Shown one piece after another: positions 20,508 to 33,141 of a stretch of DNA of 64,000 nt. The stretch spans positions 62,001-126,000 of the forward strand of contig NADL03000151.1 of NCBI GenBank assembly GCA_002205965.3, written 5' to 3'. Made by a program: the position numbers and the translations under genes. Positions within the stretch are counted from its first letter, which is position 1. Each line of letters begins with the position of its first letter. The stretch comes from Kappaphycus alvarezii. Taxonomy: Eukaryota > Rhodophyta > Florideophyceae > Gigartinales > Solieriaceae. The notes under the pieces are model-generated. The model saw only the letters and a list, made by a program, of their open reading frames with translations, had not been told where the DNA came from and ran no database searches.

Positions 20508-21720
20508 CTGATGGGAATAAGTTCGCGTCGATAGGACTGTCAGAATCAATTGTTCTAAAACGAAGCTGTTGCAAAGCGAAATGAGTTCTGCTGAAATTAC
20601 GTTGTGGAACACGAAATGTGGTAAAGGACTTAAGCTTAAAGGGCTATAAGTACGTGAAAAAGAGCGGTTTATAACAATTTTGCTCATTGAATAAAGTCAA
20701 CCCAAAGCTTGTTGGTTCAGAAGTTGACTTTTTCTTCTCAAAAGTTTAGGTATACACTCGAAGTCTTATTCCGAATTTGAATTTCCTACTTCTACAGGAA
20801 GCGATTTACCGAGCTTGTATAGAATCTTATGCTAACAAAAAAAATCCTCAAGTAAACATATAATGTATATCAAAGTTCATTCAAGGGAATATTAAAGCCG
20901 AGAAAGACTACCAGTAAACAATAAAGAAATAAATATATAGATATTATCCTCGAAATAATCATCCTCGAGCTCAAAGCCAAAGAAATCTCCAAAATATACA
21001 TGACTCAATACATTCCGTGTAAATTCTCTCTAAAGGGTCAGACAGCAATTTCACTGCCATTGCTTCAAGTCCTTCTCATCTTCCGTTCCCTTCTGACGCA
21101 TCTGAGCCTCCTCCATGTCCTCCATGAATTGAGGACGAGCCCAGTCGCTAACGTGTTTCCGGACCCTCCTCTTGATGTAATCCTCTCAATCAGTTTGCAC
21201 ATTGGCTATCAAAGCCAAGAAGATGATGAGACGTGGGGCTCAGGTTGACTTCTCAATGATGATGGACGGCCTCATTTCGTCATATTGATAAAAAAAATAA
21301 GGAAGTGTGTTGGTAAGCTGTTAAGTGGTTAATAAAAAGAGAACTGCTTCCACGAGTTTACTATCTGTTTTGAATATGGGAATGTCCCCAATAATTTTCA
21401 TATCCTTGGTCAAAATAAAAGGTGCGAGGCAATTTTGCGACTTTGAATTTGAATGCACCGACGGCAAAATAAAGAACATGACTGCTAAAATACCAGAACT
21501 AAATTTTAAGGACGAAGTAGATCACAAGACGAAAGGTTTGGAGATTTGTTCTCCTTCATTTCGAAAAATTAGTACCAATATAAAAACATAAAATAGAAAA
21601 TGGAATTGTACAGTGAGTTTTGAATCATAAAGTAAAAGTAATTTTAAGTTATATTTTGTTGAAAGAAAAGACTGGAAGATCGATTTCAAGAAGAACGCAT
21701 CAAGAGTGGATCTTAGCAAG
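20508..21720 (-). mobile_element. Repeat family F, copy F2
   Basis: Read on the minus strand: a 5' region with CTCACTGTACAATTCCATTT, as in F6; a start ATGACG; then RPSIIIEKST, IFLALIANVQTD, EDYIKRRVRKHVSDWA and QFMEDMEEAQMRQKG. Near the C terminus FELEDDYFEDN corresponds to the FGSDLED block. The unit ends CTTATTCCCATCAG at 20,508. Stops interrupt the frame. Apart from the stops it is one of the best-preserved N-terminal halves of the family. Confidence 0.65.
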
Positions 21721-22540
21721 AGAAATAGAACTGAATTTTGCCGGAAGGAACGTGGTTTGTATCAATACTGCCGTCTAGAGAAACGCAAGCTGCGTTTAGT
21801 TGACAAAAATGCGATTCCGAGGCTGCCAAGGATATGGAACAATACCTACCGCTAATTATTCACAGATTCTAAACAACCCATCAGTAAATTTTAACCGAAA
21901 AAAGTCTTGTATAGCGTCAGCGTGCTACTGTACGAAGTGAAATAATTAGATTTGGGCATCCAAAGAGAAAATAAATACCCCTGATTTTGCAAGTTCCTCG
22001 TCGCGTGTAATAATTTACCCATCATTACTAAAGCAGCATTGAAGTTCGAAATTTGCAAAATCTCCTTCCTCCTATTCCTGTGAAAAAGAACTCAAGAATT
22101 CTTTAATTACGGTGAACAAACCACCCAAAGCTTGGCATATCTTCTTACGAACCCTTCCTTAGAGAACAATCTCCAATCTGGCGTGTTAGTCGTACTGAGA
22201 AGCAGTCCACTTGCTCACAAGCAACTTTTTAAATAGTTGCGGCACGCCCTTGTTCACCATACTGATCTACTCTAGGGTTTCCCCGGACTCTGGAATACCG
22301 ATGCAGGGCACCCGCACGCAGAGATCGTTTGGCGTCTCTTCCAGAGAGATTAGACTGGACACAATCATTCCCGTATAGGTAATGAGCACGTTACTCATGA
22401 TCTATTTGTTTCCGAGGTCATGATCGTGTAAGAAATTGGGACGAAAGAGGTGAAAATCGTGTTCTTGTCCAATGTAAAGTTTCTTGCCTGAAGAAATATC
22501 TGAGCTCGGAAAGTATGAATTTTCTGATGTAGAAGCTTTT
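21721..22540. other. No supported gene
   Basis: Short frames on both strands, none with a recognisable motif. Confidence 0.35.
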
Positions 22541-22546
22541 TTGTTG

Positions 22547-23710
22547 TCAGCAGCTGATAGAATCATGCACGAGAGCGCGGCTCCGCTTCAGAGTTTCCTC
22601 GACAATATGGGGCATTTTTGCTATGAGTTTGACAAGCGCCTCGATGTTGACAGCTACATATTGTTGTATGGTGCTGAGCATAGAAGGTAAGCTTTTCATG
22701 TTTCTGTAAAATTTGGGGATGAGAGGAGCTGTACAAGTCCTTTGAAACACCATTATAGGTACCTTATTTCGTCGTTGAGCAGCCGGACAATTGGTAGGGA
22801 CGCTTTGGAAAAGCAACAGGATTTCATACCATTAGTCGAGCACCAATTTTAGGACTTTTTTACATCTCCTACGACGCGTAGGAGATCTTTGCTTGAACGC
22901 TGAACTGCTTTTCAGACTAGGAGAAGTGATACGTTAACCTGATTCCTTTGCTTAACATGAGAAGTTTTAGTTGCGGAAGCTAGTTGGGCCGTCGTACATG
23001 AGCACCAGTCAATACACTGAACGCTACAGTCTAGTATGTTGTGTGCATGACGGTGCGTTCTGTAAAATTTTCAGCGAATAAAAACAACCGGAAGTAGCTG
23101 CTGTGCTCATAACGTAACATGAAAACGTATTTTGCGATGAAGCGCTTGTTCCTGTTTGAAAGAAGTCGAGCTACAGCAGGTCTTTTGGCTTCCTTAAGCA
23201 GAACGAAGGGACGAAATGACATGCATGATACCCTGTCCTTTTGAATTGAGGACAAAAATTTATGTGCTGACGAACTTATCAACATCTTCGTCAATATATC
23301 CCTCGCGAAAGACTCTTTCAATGTCTGAACTATTGTCGACAATACGGGATAACCATCTGGAATAGTATGTACAATGACATTAATGCTCGATCGCATCCTT
23401 GGGCGTCTTGATGGATCCAGTCGGAGCCAGAGCTGTTCTTATGCAAGCCGTCGGCCTTTTCAACAACAAAGTAGTTTGCGCCCACTGTCACAGGCGCGCA
23501 TTGTTGGGCCTCCCACTAGTCGTCCGCCGTCATCAATTTGAATCCATCGGCAGAAGAGAAAAATAGAGCCTGGATCTGGAGAAACTTCGGGTAGGCTAAG
23601 GCGGTGTGGACCAACATCCAAGGAGATCTGCCCAGACGTTGTCCGTCCCTTGGATTTGCTCGCATTCTTAGTTGTACATGGAGATCTATAGGCCAATCGT
23701 AATACTTCAT
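22547..23710 (-). pseudogene. Minus-strand ORF cluster, function unknown
   Basis: Several minus-strand frames lie in the same direction: 22,816-22,547 (predicted helical, 'KFYRNMKSLPSMLSTI'), 23,396-23,031 ('SSAHKFLSSIQKDRVSC') and 23,710-23,516 ('KYYDWPIDLHVQLRMR'). They may be exons of a decayed or intron-containing gene or fragments of a transposon. I found no domain signature, and chance open frames cannot be excluded. Confidence 0.25.
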
Positions 23711-24047
23711 GGATGTTAGTCTGGCTGATTCAGTAACAGCGGATATCTAATGTGGTCAATGAATAGTTCGGACCCTGGCGCATGGGCGAGCATCAATTAC
23801 ATGCATCTGAGTGTAGCCCTGAAAATTTAAGCTTTTTCTTGATATTACACACTTCCTACATTTTGTTGAATTGAAGAGACAGGATGGAGGAAGGAACGTG
23901 TCTTCGTTTCTTATGTGGGAGAAATATGTATTCTGCCGAGATTTGTCACGATCTTGAACCAGAGGGAATCAGTACGTCCATCCAGATGCATATCCTAGCA
24001 GGAAAGACGCCTTTGGAGGGAGTTAAGTTACGAAAGAGTACCATTTT

Positions 24048-24510
24048 TCAGCGATAGAACATATAAGCTTCTTTCTTTCCCCAGCCGACGGCAAAAAGTA
24101 GGACCTTGGAAAAGCTACACCAGTCGCGCGCATTATCGCGTGTGGGGAATGTTTCCATGAATCTCTGAAGGTGCTCAATGAGGTCTCTAAGGTTTCGCAT
24201 CTGAATCTTGACCCATTGAATGTCGTAAATGAGCTGTTCCAGGTGGGCTACAGTTTCGGACGGTTTCATCTTTTTGATGCTTTAGATGCGGCGTGGATCT
24301 AACTTGAACCCTTCGCAAGGTACATTCTGCTTCATCAGCGGATTCATGTTGCGAAAAATAATAAACAAAGTCTCCTGATGGAGCCTTTTGGTTATACTCA
24401 TTGATCATTCTGAACATCTTATCTTCTTTTACATAACGACAGCATTGTTTTGAATATTCCTCCGTTGGCGCTATTATTAAGGAAAATGTCGCCGAAACAG
24501 TAGAGTTCAT
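24048..24510 (-). pseudogene. Possible p24/EMP24-family remnant (tentative)
   Basis: The minus-strand frame 24,269-24,048 reads AHLEQLIYDIQWVKIQM, then MRNLRDLIEHLQRFMETF and DNARDWCSFSKVLLF, ending EAYMFYR. The spacing of LRD..EH..R..ET...R..W.S followed by a hydrophobic run and an aromatic/basic end resembles the coiled-coil and membrane segment of p24 cargo receptors, which cycle between ER and Golgi. The preceding frame (24,510-24,187) contains YSKQCCRYVKEDKMF, but a GOLD domain is not clearly visible. It is a weak resemblance and may be coincidence. Confidence 0.22.
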
Positions 24511-24649
24511 GTGCTACCAGATCTACACGAAGAATACGCGCCAGTGTTGTCTAAAAGTACTTCTGGCGTTATTAGTGCCGTAGTGTTTGCGTTTTGGTGT
24601 ATGAACGTGGAAACCTGGCACTTAATTTTCGCGCGCATACTTTATCTAC

Positions 24650-25300
24650 CAGTATGGAGAGGGTGTCCTGTCCAATCCCACCCGTAGTTGACAGGTCTAA
24701 GTCCCACCTGTAAGGTCGCTGGCAATTGCTTCTTTTCCTTTAATTTTCCCTTTTTTAGTAAATACTGTGGGACTAATTAGCTAACAGTGCCACAGTGGGT
24801 GGAACTTCGACTACTTCGGTTCGCCTGCCTTTGCCACCCACAGTAAACCAACACCAAACCCCCAATCCAAAGTCTACCTTTTTACTTCTGTGACCGGAAT
24901 AGTCCAGAAGTGCAAAGCCAACTATGATTCCTAGCTAATGACCGGCAAGACTAGCGCTGAACGGGCTCACTATAGCTATATATATCTAGTGTGCGACCGA
25001 GTAGTCGACGCTACCTTTTTGCTAACCCTTTCAGGCGCTCCCAGAGTAGGATTTCCTACCCATTCCTTTACCCACACTTTTCCTTTTCGCCTTTTATTTT
25101 CCTTTCTTTGTCCCCTTTTTCCCGTCCTCTCTAACCCAGGAGAATTTACCTGGGGACCGTACGGCATCCTCATACCTTCTGAGCGCGACCTACAGTCGCC
25201 CTACCCTTCTAACCCTCTTAGCAGTCTAAGACTCCTAGACTTGTCTCCCAAAGAAGCTTTGCTTCTAAAAACCAAAAGACCTGGTATGTAGTCTTTTTAA
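24650..25300. other. T/C-rich non-coding stretch
   Basis: A pyrimidine-rich stretch on the plus strand with a hairpin at about 24,768-24,800 (ACTGTGG ... CCACAGT). Open frames on both strands are low-complexity. It may be a solo terminal repeat, but no partner was found in the window. Confidence 0.25.
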
Positions 25301-25377
25301 GGGTCCATATTACTACAATGAATTCCTTCCGTCGTCACGAAAGATTGTAATTTCTATTTGTAAGAATAATTTTTGAG

Positions 25378-25952
25378 CTACCTGTATCCATGGAATAAAA
25401 TAATCTCGTGAATCAGTTCGATTCCGCAATAGTGCGCAGATCCTGCTCGGCGATGCGACGGCATCAAAAAACCGCGCTTTTGCATAAAATCATTGACATG
25501 GCGTAGTACACTGTTAAATGGAACTCTGCGGGACCGCCAGTTGATAAAACGAGCGGCGGAAAGGTTCATGTGGAGTTCAGGTTGTAGTAGACTATGTTGC
25601 GCACCAGGAGCTGCTTGACAAACATCCTCAATAATTACCACTGCTCTTTCGGGCAGTTCCTCAGCTTGACTCAGACAGGAAGAATCCACGAGAAGAGAGA
25701 TTTTAGAGGATATATTTTCGCCGGGTGGCCTTTCGCGAAATTCGCTCGGGAGTTAAATGTCTAAATTACCTTCAGCAAATCCTGAAGTGAAACTGTTCTG
25801 TTAGGTTCGAGTCCGCATCTTTCAGCGCTCTTGATTTTCTCTTTAAGATCTTTATTGAACTCTTGTATCTCCATATCATCGCAGTGCTCGGGACGCAGGT
25901 ACGATTTTGGAAACTCTTCGTATTCCAGGCAATATTCTAAATAGATAACCAC
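25378..25952 (-). pseudogene. Two adjacent minus-strand ORFs, function unknown
   Basis: Frame 25,952-25,761 reads YLEYCLEYEEFPKSYL and RPEHCDDMEIQEFNKDLKEK. Frame 25,689-25,378 reads SQAEELPERAVVIIEDVCQA and HVNDFMQKRGFLMPSHRR. Residue use looks more protein-like than neighbouring frames. The first ends at AAG followed by GTAATT, so a splice donor is possible, but phases to the next frame do not join cleanly. I do not recognise the family. Confidence 0.28.
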
Positions 25953-26289
25953 CTGGTGTTACCATATGCTTATGTATCGCTTGCGCATAGTGACTTATTT
26001 TAGACTTTCAATCCCTTCATGCTGGAGTTTTTTTTGCAGTTCTGGCGTGCATCGTCTTGTTTAAAGATTCACTGCACAGTGTGTAACGTCAAAGGAACAG
26101 CGTTTTTGCTCAATCAACTCGCAAGTTTTCGTACAAAACTGGCGTAGTACGGAAAGGACAGCAATGATATCGCTTTCCATGGGATTGCAATCGGCGAAAA
26201 GGGTACTCAATTTTAATAGCTCCAAATTAACGACTTTGACGAGCAGGACGATGCAAGGGCAAGTCCATGTGCTTCATATCTTGAACTGC

Positions 26290-27109
26290 TGGTGTAGATC
26301 GCCATCGGTGAGCAAAACTATTTGAGCCACAGGCGTGGCTCGCCATATTTGAATCGCGCATTATATGTTAACCCACTCTGCAATCTTCAGTGAAACAAAA
26401 GTGTTGTCTGCTCCATTATTGCAGAACACAAGGGCGAGGATTGATTCTAAGCCTTCTGCGAGGCGAACCGTACAGTTTGCACTGGGATAGCCTGTATTGT
26501 TATCCGAAAGGGGCCCTGTTTCCTTCCCCAATAACGTCTGTTCTCGGCTGAGCAAAATTTTTGCCGATCGGCGAAGTGCTGATCGAGTATCAATTTCTTT
26601 TCTTCTTCAGGACATAACTTTCAGTCCTTCAAAGAGTGGCACCTTACTCGGAAACAGTGGAGCTCGGGAATGAAAATGGATGCCTCACTCTCTCGAGCTT
26701 TCAGCTTCTTACTCCCCGCCACGGTAGCTGCAGTTGAAAATTGTCAGCTCTCTAAAGTTTTTCGGGGTCTTTTTTGGCATTCCTTGGATTAGGCGGCCGA
26801 GAAACGGGCAAAAAAAGATTTAGAGAGCTTAAATCAGTGCTCCATGAAAGCCTTAGGGCCATTTTAAAGGATTTTTAATCAAAACGACAGGTCTGATCCA
26901 AGACGCTTTTGTAACGCCTTGGACCGTACGGCTGATGTTCCATGTCTCACTGAAAGCTTGGAGTTTTTTTCAATAACAAATCTAAACATGTGATTGTACA
27001 ACATGGCTTGATACGCCACAATTAGGTTTCGTATGGGGCTGACAGCATTTTTATTGCGAATTTTGGTGCGAAGCTCTGTTTTGACGATACACTTCAGCTT
27101 CTCAACCAT
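26290..27109 (-). pseudogene. Minus-strand coding traces, function unknown
   Basis: One frame, broken by a few stops, runs from about 26,640 to 26,270 (VPLFEGLKVMS, SANCTVRLAEGLESILALVF, TPVAQIVLLTDGDLHQQF). An upstream frame at 27,109-26,879 reads IRNLIVAYQAMLYNHMF. The IVLLTDGD string recalls von Willebrand A domains, but no metal-binding DxSxS motif precedes it. Confidence 0.25.
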
Positions 27110-28385
27110 AACTGCCGCCTAAGACGCTGCTGATTGAGAATGAGGGTACACATTGAATTCTTGATTTTTGCAGTTTTTTTATAGTTTTAGTTGCCAAACA
27201 TGAGCCCTAGCTCAGGAAAAACATAAGGTAATCCTCTTCGATGCATTATTTGAGTGCAGATTGCTGGAAAACTTGTGTCAAAAACGCGCTGCATCTGGCT
27301 CTTGTGTGCATCTAGCTCGCATACTTTCGTTTATTTCTTCATGAAAACGCGGGATTTCGGCCCTTTGGCTGATAGAGAACTGGGCTTGCAAACTTTTTTC
27401 GTGATGATCGCAATTTCTGCAAACTGCTTATCACAAACTTCTCCGTGTGTTGCATCTTACATTTTGATTTCAGGGAAAGTTTCGTAAGATTACATATATT
27501 TTTTGTTATATTCAGATAAAATGATGATTTGAACAACACTTCTATATGTAGTACTCATCGTAACAAATCATGCTGATTTCCTTTTGAGTGGTGACCGATC
27601 AGGGGAAACGCCCAAAAGTTTGCGTCCGTCCCATCTTTTATTGAGTAACTTAAGGTGTGATAAGGTCCAAATTCAATGGCCCTGTTTGCCCGAATAGGAT
27701 TATATTCGGAGCTACTATTTAAATTTTATATAGGAAGAAGACTGCAGACAGTTTGCGTATCTTTTCACACTGCATTGCTCGATATACCTCAGCTACACAC
27801 GCGTTGACCGTATTTTCACAGACTTTTTAAACGTCTCTACTAAAATCTGTGAATTTTTTTTCGGTAATGCTCCATCAAAGAGATAAGTAGGTTTCAGATA
27901 TCTTTTAGAGGGGATAGAAAATTTTCACAGTAATTGGAAGTCTTTGAGTTGATGTTGAGAATGCTGATTAGTGTTGTGGAAGCTGAGACCAGTACAGCCG
28001 TACCCGTTCCAAAAGTATATTTCAAAGGACGTAGTGATCCATGATAGCGATTTAAAAATCCTATTGCACTCAGTTGCCGAGAATAATTACGAAATTTTCA
28101 TTTTGATAGGGTTACGAGCAACCATCACTTGCAAAACGAGCCTTTTCTTTCATATATTCTGCAATGAACGTCCAACCTTAACAAATAGAATTTGCAACGC
28201 GGTTTTGGTAAGCGAGTATTCATATATTATAACAAGCGCTTCCATAGCGACGTTGTAATGCTAACAATGTTACTCTTGACGAAAATTATTAGTTACCAGC
28301 AATTTTACCCGATATGCAAATTTGATTTCTCCAATGTTTCTGTTGAAGTTAAATGAATTTTCGAAAATTTCGAAATTCTTCTGGA
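27110..28385. other. No supported gene
   Basis: AT-rich. The frames of 77 and 95 codons on plus have no motif. Confidence 0.35.
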
Positions 28386-28389
28386 AAAT

Positions 28390-29470
28390 TGACAGGGTAA
28401 GACGGCAAAAACAGAAAAGTGAAGCGCCAACTACCTAAGGTGAGAGGTACTGCTGCAGACTGTAGTACTACAGCAGAAGTTAAAGGAAAAAGGAAAATAT
28501 TGGTAGTAGAAGAAGATTTATCACTATTGTAATAAAATGGAATGGGCCAGGCTCTCCCCCTCGCTTTGAGGCTACAGAACTGATCGAAGGTTTTTGGTTC
28601 GAGTTTGACTCCCAATTTGCCTTTCATTGGCCGGAGGAATCAAGTTTCTCAACTTTCATAGAATTTTTTCAAAATTGAAATATCTCCCAAACTAACGAAA
28701 GCACCAGAAAGTGCGAAGAAAGACTTTTCGTGGATGCAGCTAATTTGAAATAAATAATTGACAAAAATTAAAAAATTTACTCCGTACAAACTTCTTTCTA
28801 TACATCAAAACCTCCCTCAAGACATCATTGGTGCCCATGTAGTGTCTATAAATACCCGTGAACATCTCAGGATTGAATATCCATCGTAATAAGAATTCAG
28901 CGTATCCAAAGTCCCTTCCACTAGACCCATAGTCAAGAACAACTGTTCGGTGCAATTCTTTACCTCCTCTCCGGTGATAACCGGTCAGATCTATTCTTCC
29001 TCATCCTCGGACACGTCTAATTCCTCTTCTTCATCCTCAGACTCTTCCTTATTCTCTTCTAGTTCTATCTCGTATACCATTTCTGGAGCCACTATCTCAT
29101 AGAAGAACTCTGCTGACTGACAGGCTTCATACTACAAGTTCCCACCACGCCGGTTCCTGCACTTTGATCTCTAGTAGATGACAAGATGCGGAGTACGTCA
29201 GGCACTTTCTTTTTTGGTGACGGAGGTGGTACTTTTGGTCGGTCGGGCCCGATGGGAATAGAGGGGGATTTTGATGAGGCGAGGATGGTGGGATTAGGGA
29301 GTGGGGCGAGAACTTTAAAATGCGGTCATCATGGCTGCCAAAGAGGTTGAAGTTATCGATCGATTGTTAATAGAGGTCTGTAGATAAATTTTTGTCTGCA
29401 CTAGTTGGTTCTGAATTTCGTCAAAAAGCACATATTAGCAGGCCTGCTGAATTAAAACATAGACAAAAAT
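28390..29470 (-). mobile_element. Repeat family F, copy F3
   Basis: It aligns with F5 (41,580-42,740) over about 1 kb on the same strand. Minus-strand peptides include LAPLPNPTILASSKSPSIPI followed by GPDRPKV, then EFFYEIVAPEMVYEIELEEN and an acidic run SEDEEEELDVSEDEEE, then FTGIYRHYMGTNDVLREVL near 28,850. These match the GP.D, EEWLAPELVY and F.GICRDC.R.MDILEE blocks of other copies. The 3' region has GGGAGTCAAACTCGAACCAA. The end near 28,390 reads CCCTGTCAA. Confidence 0.65.
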
Positions 29471-29479
29471 TAGTTTCGT

Positions 29480-29900
29480 AGTGGAAATGAGTCAAAAAAG
29501 TCTTTAAATGATAATTTGATGCAAAACTTATGTGTATAAGGTTTGATCACGGAAAGGGATATTTAGGGTCGAATCTTCTCAAATAACTCAAGATAACTAA
29601 AACATTTCTGTAAAAGAGAGAAAGGTTTTTATAAAAGAGACAAAAAGGAGATAATATAAAGAAAAGTTAATTTCTTTCCGTAAAGGAAAGAAGAAAGTGC
29701 GGACAAAACATTAGGAAAGATAATTTCTGTAAGTACAGGGAATGCCTGCATATTATCTTTTAACACGCCTCCTCGCTCAGGAAGAACGTACAGTCTCTTC
29801 ATTAGTATTCTCTTTCTCATTGCAATTCTCTTCTTTCGTTTTGAAGAATATGAGATCTTTCAGAGGAAGCAGAAGATTACAAACATGACGATCAAAGACG
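29480..29900. other. AT-rich spacer
   Basis: Purine-rich and A-rich sequence with no coding signal. It may be the 5' part of F3. Confidence 0.3.
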
Positions 29901-29908
29901 TATGTTTT

Positions 29909-30193
29909 TCACTGGCTCCTCAATTCTTTCCACGATTTCATATATCGGCCTGATGATGCCAGGGAGTTGCAGAATACATTATTCTTTTTAAAGAGCTCAG
30001 AAACTTCCAATAGTAATATAATATAGGTGGTGCGAAAATTCACCCGAAAGACATCAGAGGAAGGGATCAACAGGAATGCATTTTCGTATGACACGTCCTC
30101 AAGTATAGCCCACGTATACACAGAAAAATACTCATCATGAAATAAAAAATGACTTGAGCGTCGTTCAGGTTTTCTGTAAGTTGGCGAAGCCAA
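29909..30193 (-). pseudogene. ORF fragment related to 33,330-34,054
   Basis: The minus-strand frame reads RRSSHFLFHDEYFSVYTWAI and ENAFLLIPSSDVFRVNF. The DNA around 30,100-30,150 resembles 33,370-33,410 and 33,990-34,040 (ACATAGACAGA..., ATCATGAAATGA...). The positions on either side of the gypsy RT remnants suggest decayed terminal repeats or duplicated gene fragments. The product is not recognised. Confidence 0.3.
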
Positions 30194-30923
30194 GTATAAA
30201 CTCTTGTTCTAGCAACTAAATATTGTGTATAGTTGTAAAGTGAGGTTCCGGATGAGACAATAGAAGCCTATCTTAAAATACGTTCAACTGCACCTCTGTC
30301 GGTGGTGGGTCCCAAATGCTGACCCCCGGAAGCCGCCCACGGCCTCTCTTCGGAGAATGGAGTCACTATTTACGTCCTCGAGGGATTCTTAAATTCCCTT
30401 TGCGTTCCGATTCTGCGCGAGCAGGATGTATGGATCCAGCACAAATGATACTAAGAACACGATAGCAGTTCATTTTGCCTTCAGTCAACGTGTAAGTAGC
30501 TTTTGAGAATAAATTTGTTTCGAGATACGTTGAAATATATATATGCGACATTTCTCCAGGTGAAACTTCGCCTTAAAGTCCCACAGCGTAGTGGTATATG
30601 GCTTATTCAAACCCAATATTTGTATCTACGAATATTACATTCTGAAAAAAAATCCTTAATAATATATTGTGGTCATGTACAGGAAGAAATGGACAATTCG
30701 GATCCGTGAAACTAAATTTTATATTGATGAAAGGTGCAGAATAGCTCGAATTTCGATATCTTCTGACGTAGTTGAACCAATCCATTCCATTGTTCGTCTC
30801 TAATCAATTCTGATCATGATGTAATTACTTTTCTTCGGACGCCGTATTTAGCAATCATACAAAGACGTTATGGTCCCTGGCGGTACATATTGGGTTGTTG
30901 CGAATGGAGAGCTCTTCTCGACA

Positions 30924-31340
30924 TCATTCAAGTGCTTGAACAGGGCTTGTAATGTCGATGCACTTTTTTACTGTACTCTTATTAAGGTGTTTACCATGGA
31001 ACGCACTCCACTTATCGGATTCCTTCAAATCCTTACAGTGAATAAACATGAACGTCGACTCTGCAGTGAATCCATGAGTTTTTCCAGAATATAGACGCGG
31101 TTTTGCCAGCGCAAACACAACAGCAGGGGATTCTTTTTTACAGAAAGTATAGTTGCCTTCAGAATCATTCATTGTACGACCCTTAATCTGTACTATTCGT
31201 AGTTTACCATCATCATCTCTCTGAAACAAAAACACGCGGATATAATGTCCCTAAGAGTCAGTTCCTTCAAAGAGTGGCACATTGATATCAGGGAATGAGA
31301 GCCCTGGTGGAATGCAAAGCCACTGCTTTTTAGTTCGATG
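30924..31340 (-). pseudogene. Gypsy (Ty3) RNase H domain remnant
   Basis: The minus-strand reading gives LSFPDINVPLFEGTDS, then VFLFQRDDDGKLRIVQIKGR, TMNDSEGNYTFCKKESPAVV and VFALAKPRLYSGKTHGF. These follow the gypsy RNase H pattern: pD....F.l.TDaS, gavL.Q, R.l...E.nY...EkE.lAvVfal...R.YL.g..F. At least one stop lies after TDS, and key positions such as the catalytic Glu region are altered. The orientation matches the RT remnant upstream on the same strand. Confidence 0.75.
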
Positions 31341-31399
31341 AAGACAATGTCCATTTCTTGATACCAACTACAATTTTTATGGGTTGACTTTACTGTGTT

Positions 31400-32300
31400 T
31401 AGAGTGGAGTTATTAGTTCTAAAACCCTCAGTAAACCACTTAAATATATATTAAAGGTCAGGAAAACCAGGCAAATATTATTTTGACGCATGTATGGGGA
31501 CTTTTCGATCCGAGAGGTTTTTATGGATCAACCATAATATCGTTGCCGTCCACCACATGTCTAACTAAATATATGTTTGGGCGAACAAGCACATTTAGAG
31601 TCTAATTCTCAGATTATTCCGCAGTATCATTTCCATAACTCGCCTAATGTGGTCCATTCGGGCTCTATTTTTTCCACAATTATTATCATGGCTTGTATAA
31701 AAACTTTTATTAAGGGGATTACCCTCAATGCTTCATTAATGATCGTCTAAAAGTTTGCTCCTGTGTTAAAAAGACAGAAGGGCATCACTTCGAATTTCAA
31801 TGTTCGTAGCCTGCAGGTGAATTTAGTCAAAGATTTTCATTTTTCGCAAACAGTTATCTGCTAATATCCTGTGTCCAAGTGAATGTATGTGAAATAGCGC
31901 CCTGATTTCGATTATTCTAGGATTTCATATGTATTTCTGGGATAGAATCGATCTGGGACCATCTCTTGGTTAAGTAGACGATACTCAATAGAGATCTCGA
32001 CTTCTCAGCTTTTTAAGAGACGATATCTACTGGAGAAGGACCAAGCTGACGAATCTGGCTTCATAATTAAAATCTATAATATATTAGTGACATATTTGTA
32101 TGATTCACCCCGTCTTCGGTGTTTGGCTTCGTGCCCTATGATAACGTGATTCTCTATTAATCAGCTCAAATAGGTGCGTGAAAGGGACTACACCCAGTTG
32201 TGGGTCCCATATATTCCAAGCGATTACTTCTTTTCTGGTGAGAACTGTGTCACTTTGATCTGGTTCGGGGAAAAGGTATGCATCAGTTTGTCATGAATGG
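31400..32300 (-). pseudogene. Gypsy (Ty3) reverse transcriptase remnant
   Basis: With many stops, the minus strand reads PDRFYPRNTYEILE, SGRYFTYIHLDTGY, QITVCEK, KFTCRLRTLKFEVMPFCLFN and FIQAMIIIVEKIEPEWTTLGEL. These correspond to gypsy RT blocks: P....i...lgga.yFs.iDL..GYhQI, TAF....G.fef.VmPFGL.NAP, and the downstream linker. The YVDD box itself is destroyed. Upstream to about 32,690 are traces of the LL..G.I..S.SP region. Gag and integrase could not be recognised. Confidence 0.75.
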
Positions 32301-32949
32301 TCTCCAACTTTTTTGACTCGTTTAGAACCTCTTAGTGTTATCGATTAATTCTCGGTGGTATTATTTCTTCTCTGCATTTAAAAGATGCTCACTCATCGCC
32401 TCTGCATTTTTCTCCGAACCTTTCGAATATAAAATGGAAATATGCACCAGTAGATAATACTTACAGCCATCCTCTCCTATCATGTAGCGTTCTTTGATAT
32501 ACCGGATACGATATTCTCAAAATGCTAGATACTCGTAGATTTTCCCAGGGCGCATCGTCTTATTTTCACCTTTGCGATAGCTAGAATGGAGATCTCTAAG
32601 CGAAGTTCAGAGTTCTTTTTATCTGATTCTGCTAGGTCTCTCCCCGCCGCAACTTCAGATTCATCGATATCATAATTGGGGTAAAATATTCACTGCTTGT
32701 TCCTCTCACTTTACCTAAACACGTCCCTTTGTCTTAATTCAAAGTTAATATCACTCGTTTTCCGTCTATTTGGACTGAGAATACTTGATTACTCATATCA
32801 TTACAAGTTTACATTTTTCCATTATAGGGCAGTCTGTGATTGTACCAAAAGGAAGTTCTTCGATTTTTTAAATTTCTGTTATTTTTCACTGCTTTATTAC
32901 TAAAATATAGGGCATTTCAGAAGAATAAGGATGCAGATGATTGTCAATG

Positions 32950-33077
32950 GTAAATAGGGGTTTAATTTACTGTGGTAGATATATAGGTTGGTATCCAGTA
33001 AATTTGTACCGGAACGTAGATATCGTATCATTGTCAAGCCAATTGTGAAACCGTACAATGCGTCGAAAGCTGTGGAT
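32950..33077. repeat. Second copy of the 136-bp element found in the Copia-1 LTR
   Basis: This sequence is the reverse complement of 493-628 with few differences, from GTAAATAGGGG to GCTGTGGAT. Shared landmarks include GGTTGGTATCCAGTAAATTT, ATCGTATCATTGTCAAGCC and GCGTCGAAAGCTGTGGAT. Flanking duplications are not obvious here. Confidence 0.8.
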
Positions 33078-33141
33078 GGCAGTCCAATCTACCAGAAGGT
33101 AGAAGGGAGGCCAGTGTGCTGTTTCAAAAATTAAGTACGAG

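Noticed and set aside
26290-26400. von Willebrand A domain from IVLLTDGD
   Set aside because: No DxSxS metal-binding motif upstream; a single short match is not enough.
30924-31235. PH-domain-like protein on the minus strand
   Set aside because: The string first looked like a PH domain, but reading upstream shows VPLFEGTDS...LFQ and gypsy RT blocks; it is the RNase H domain of a gypsy element.
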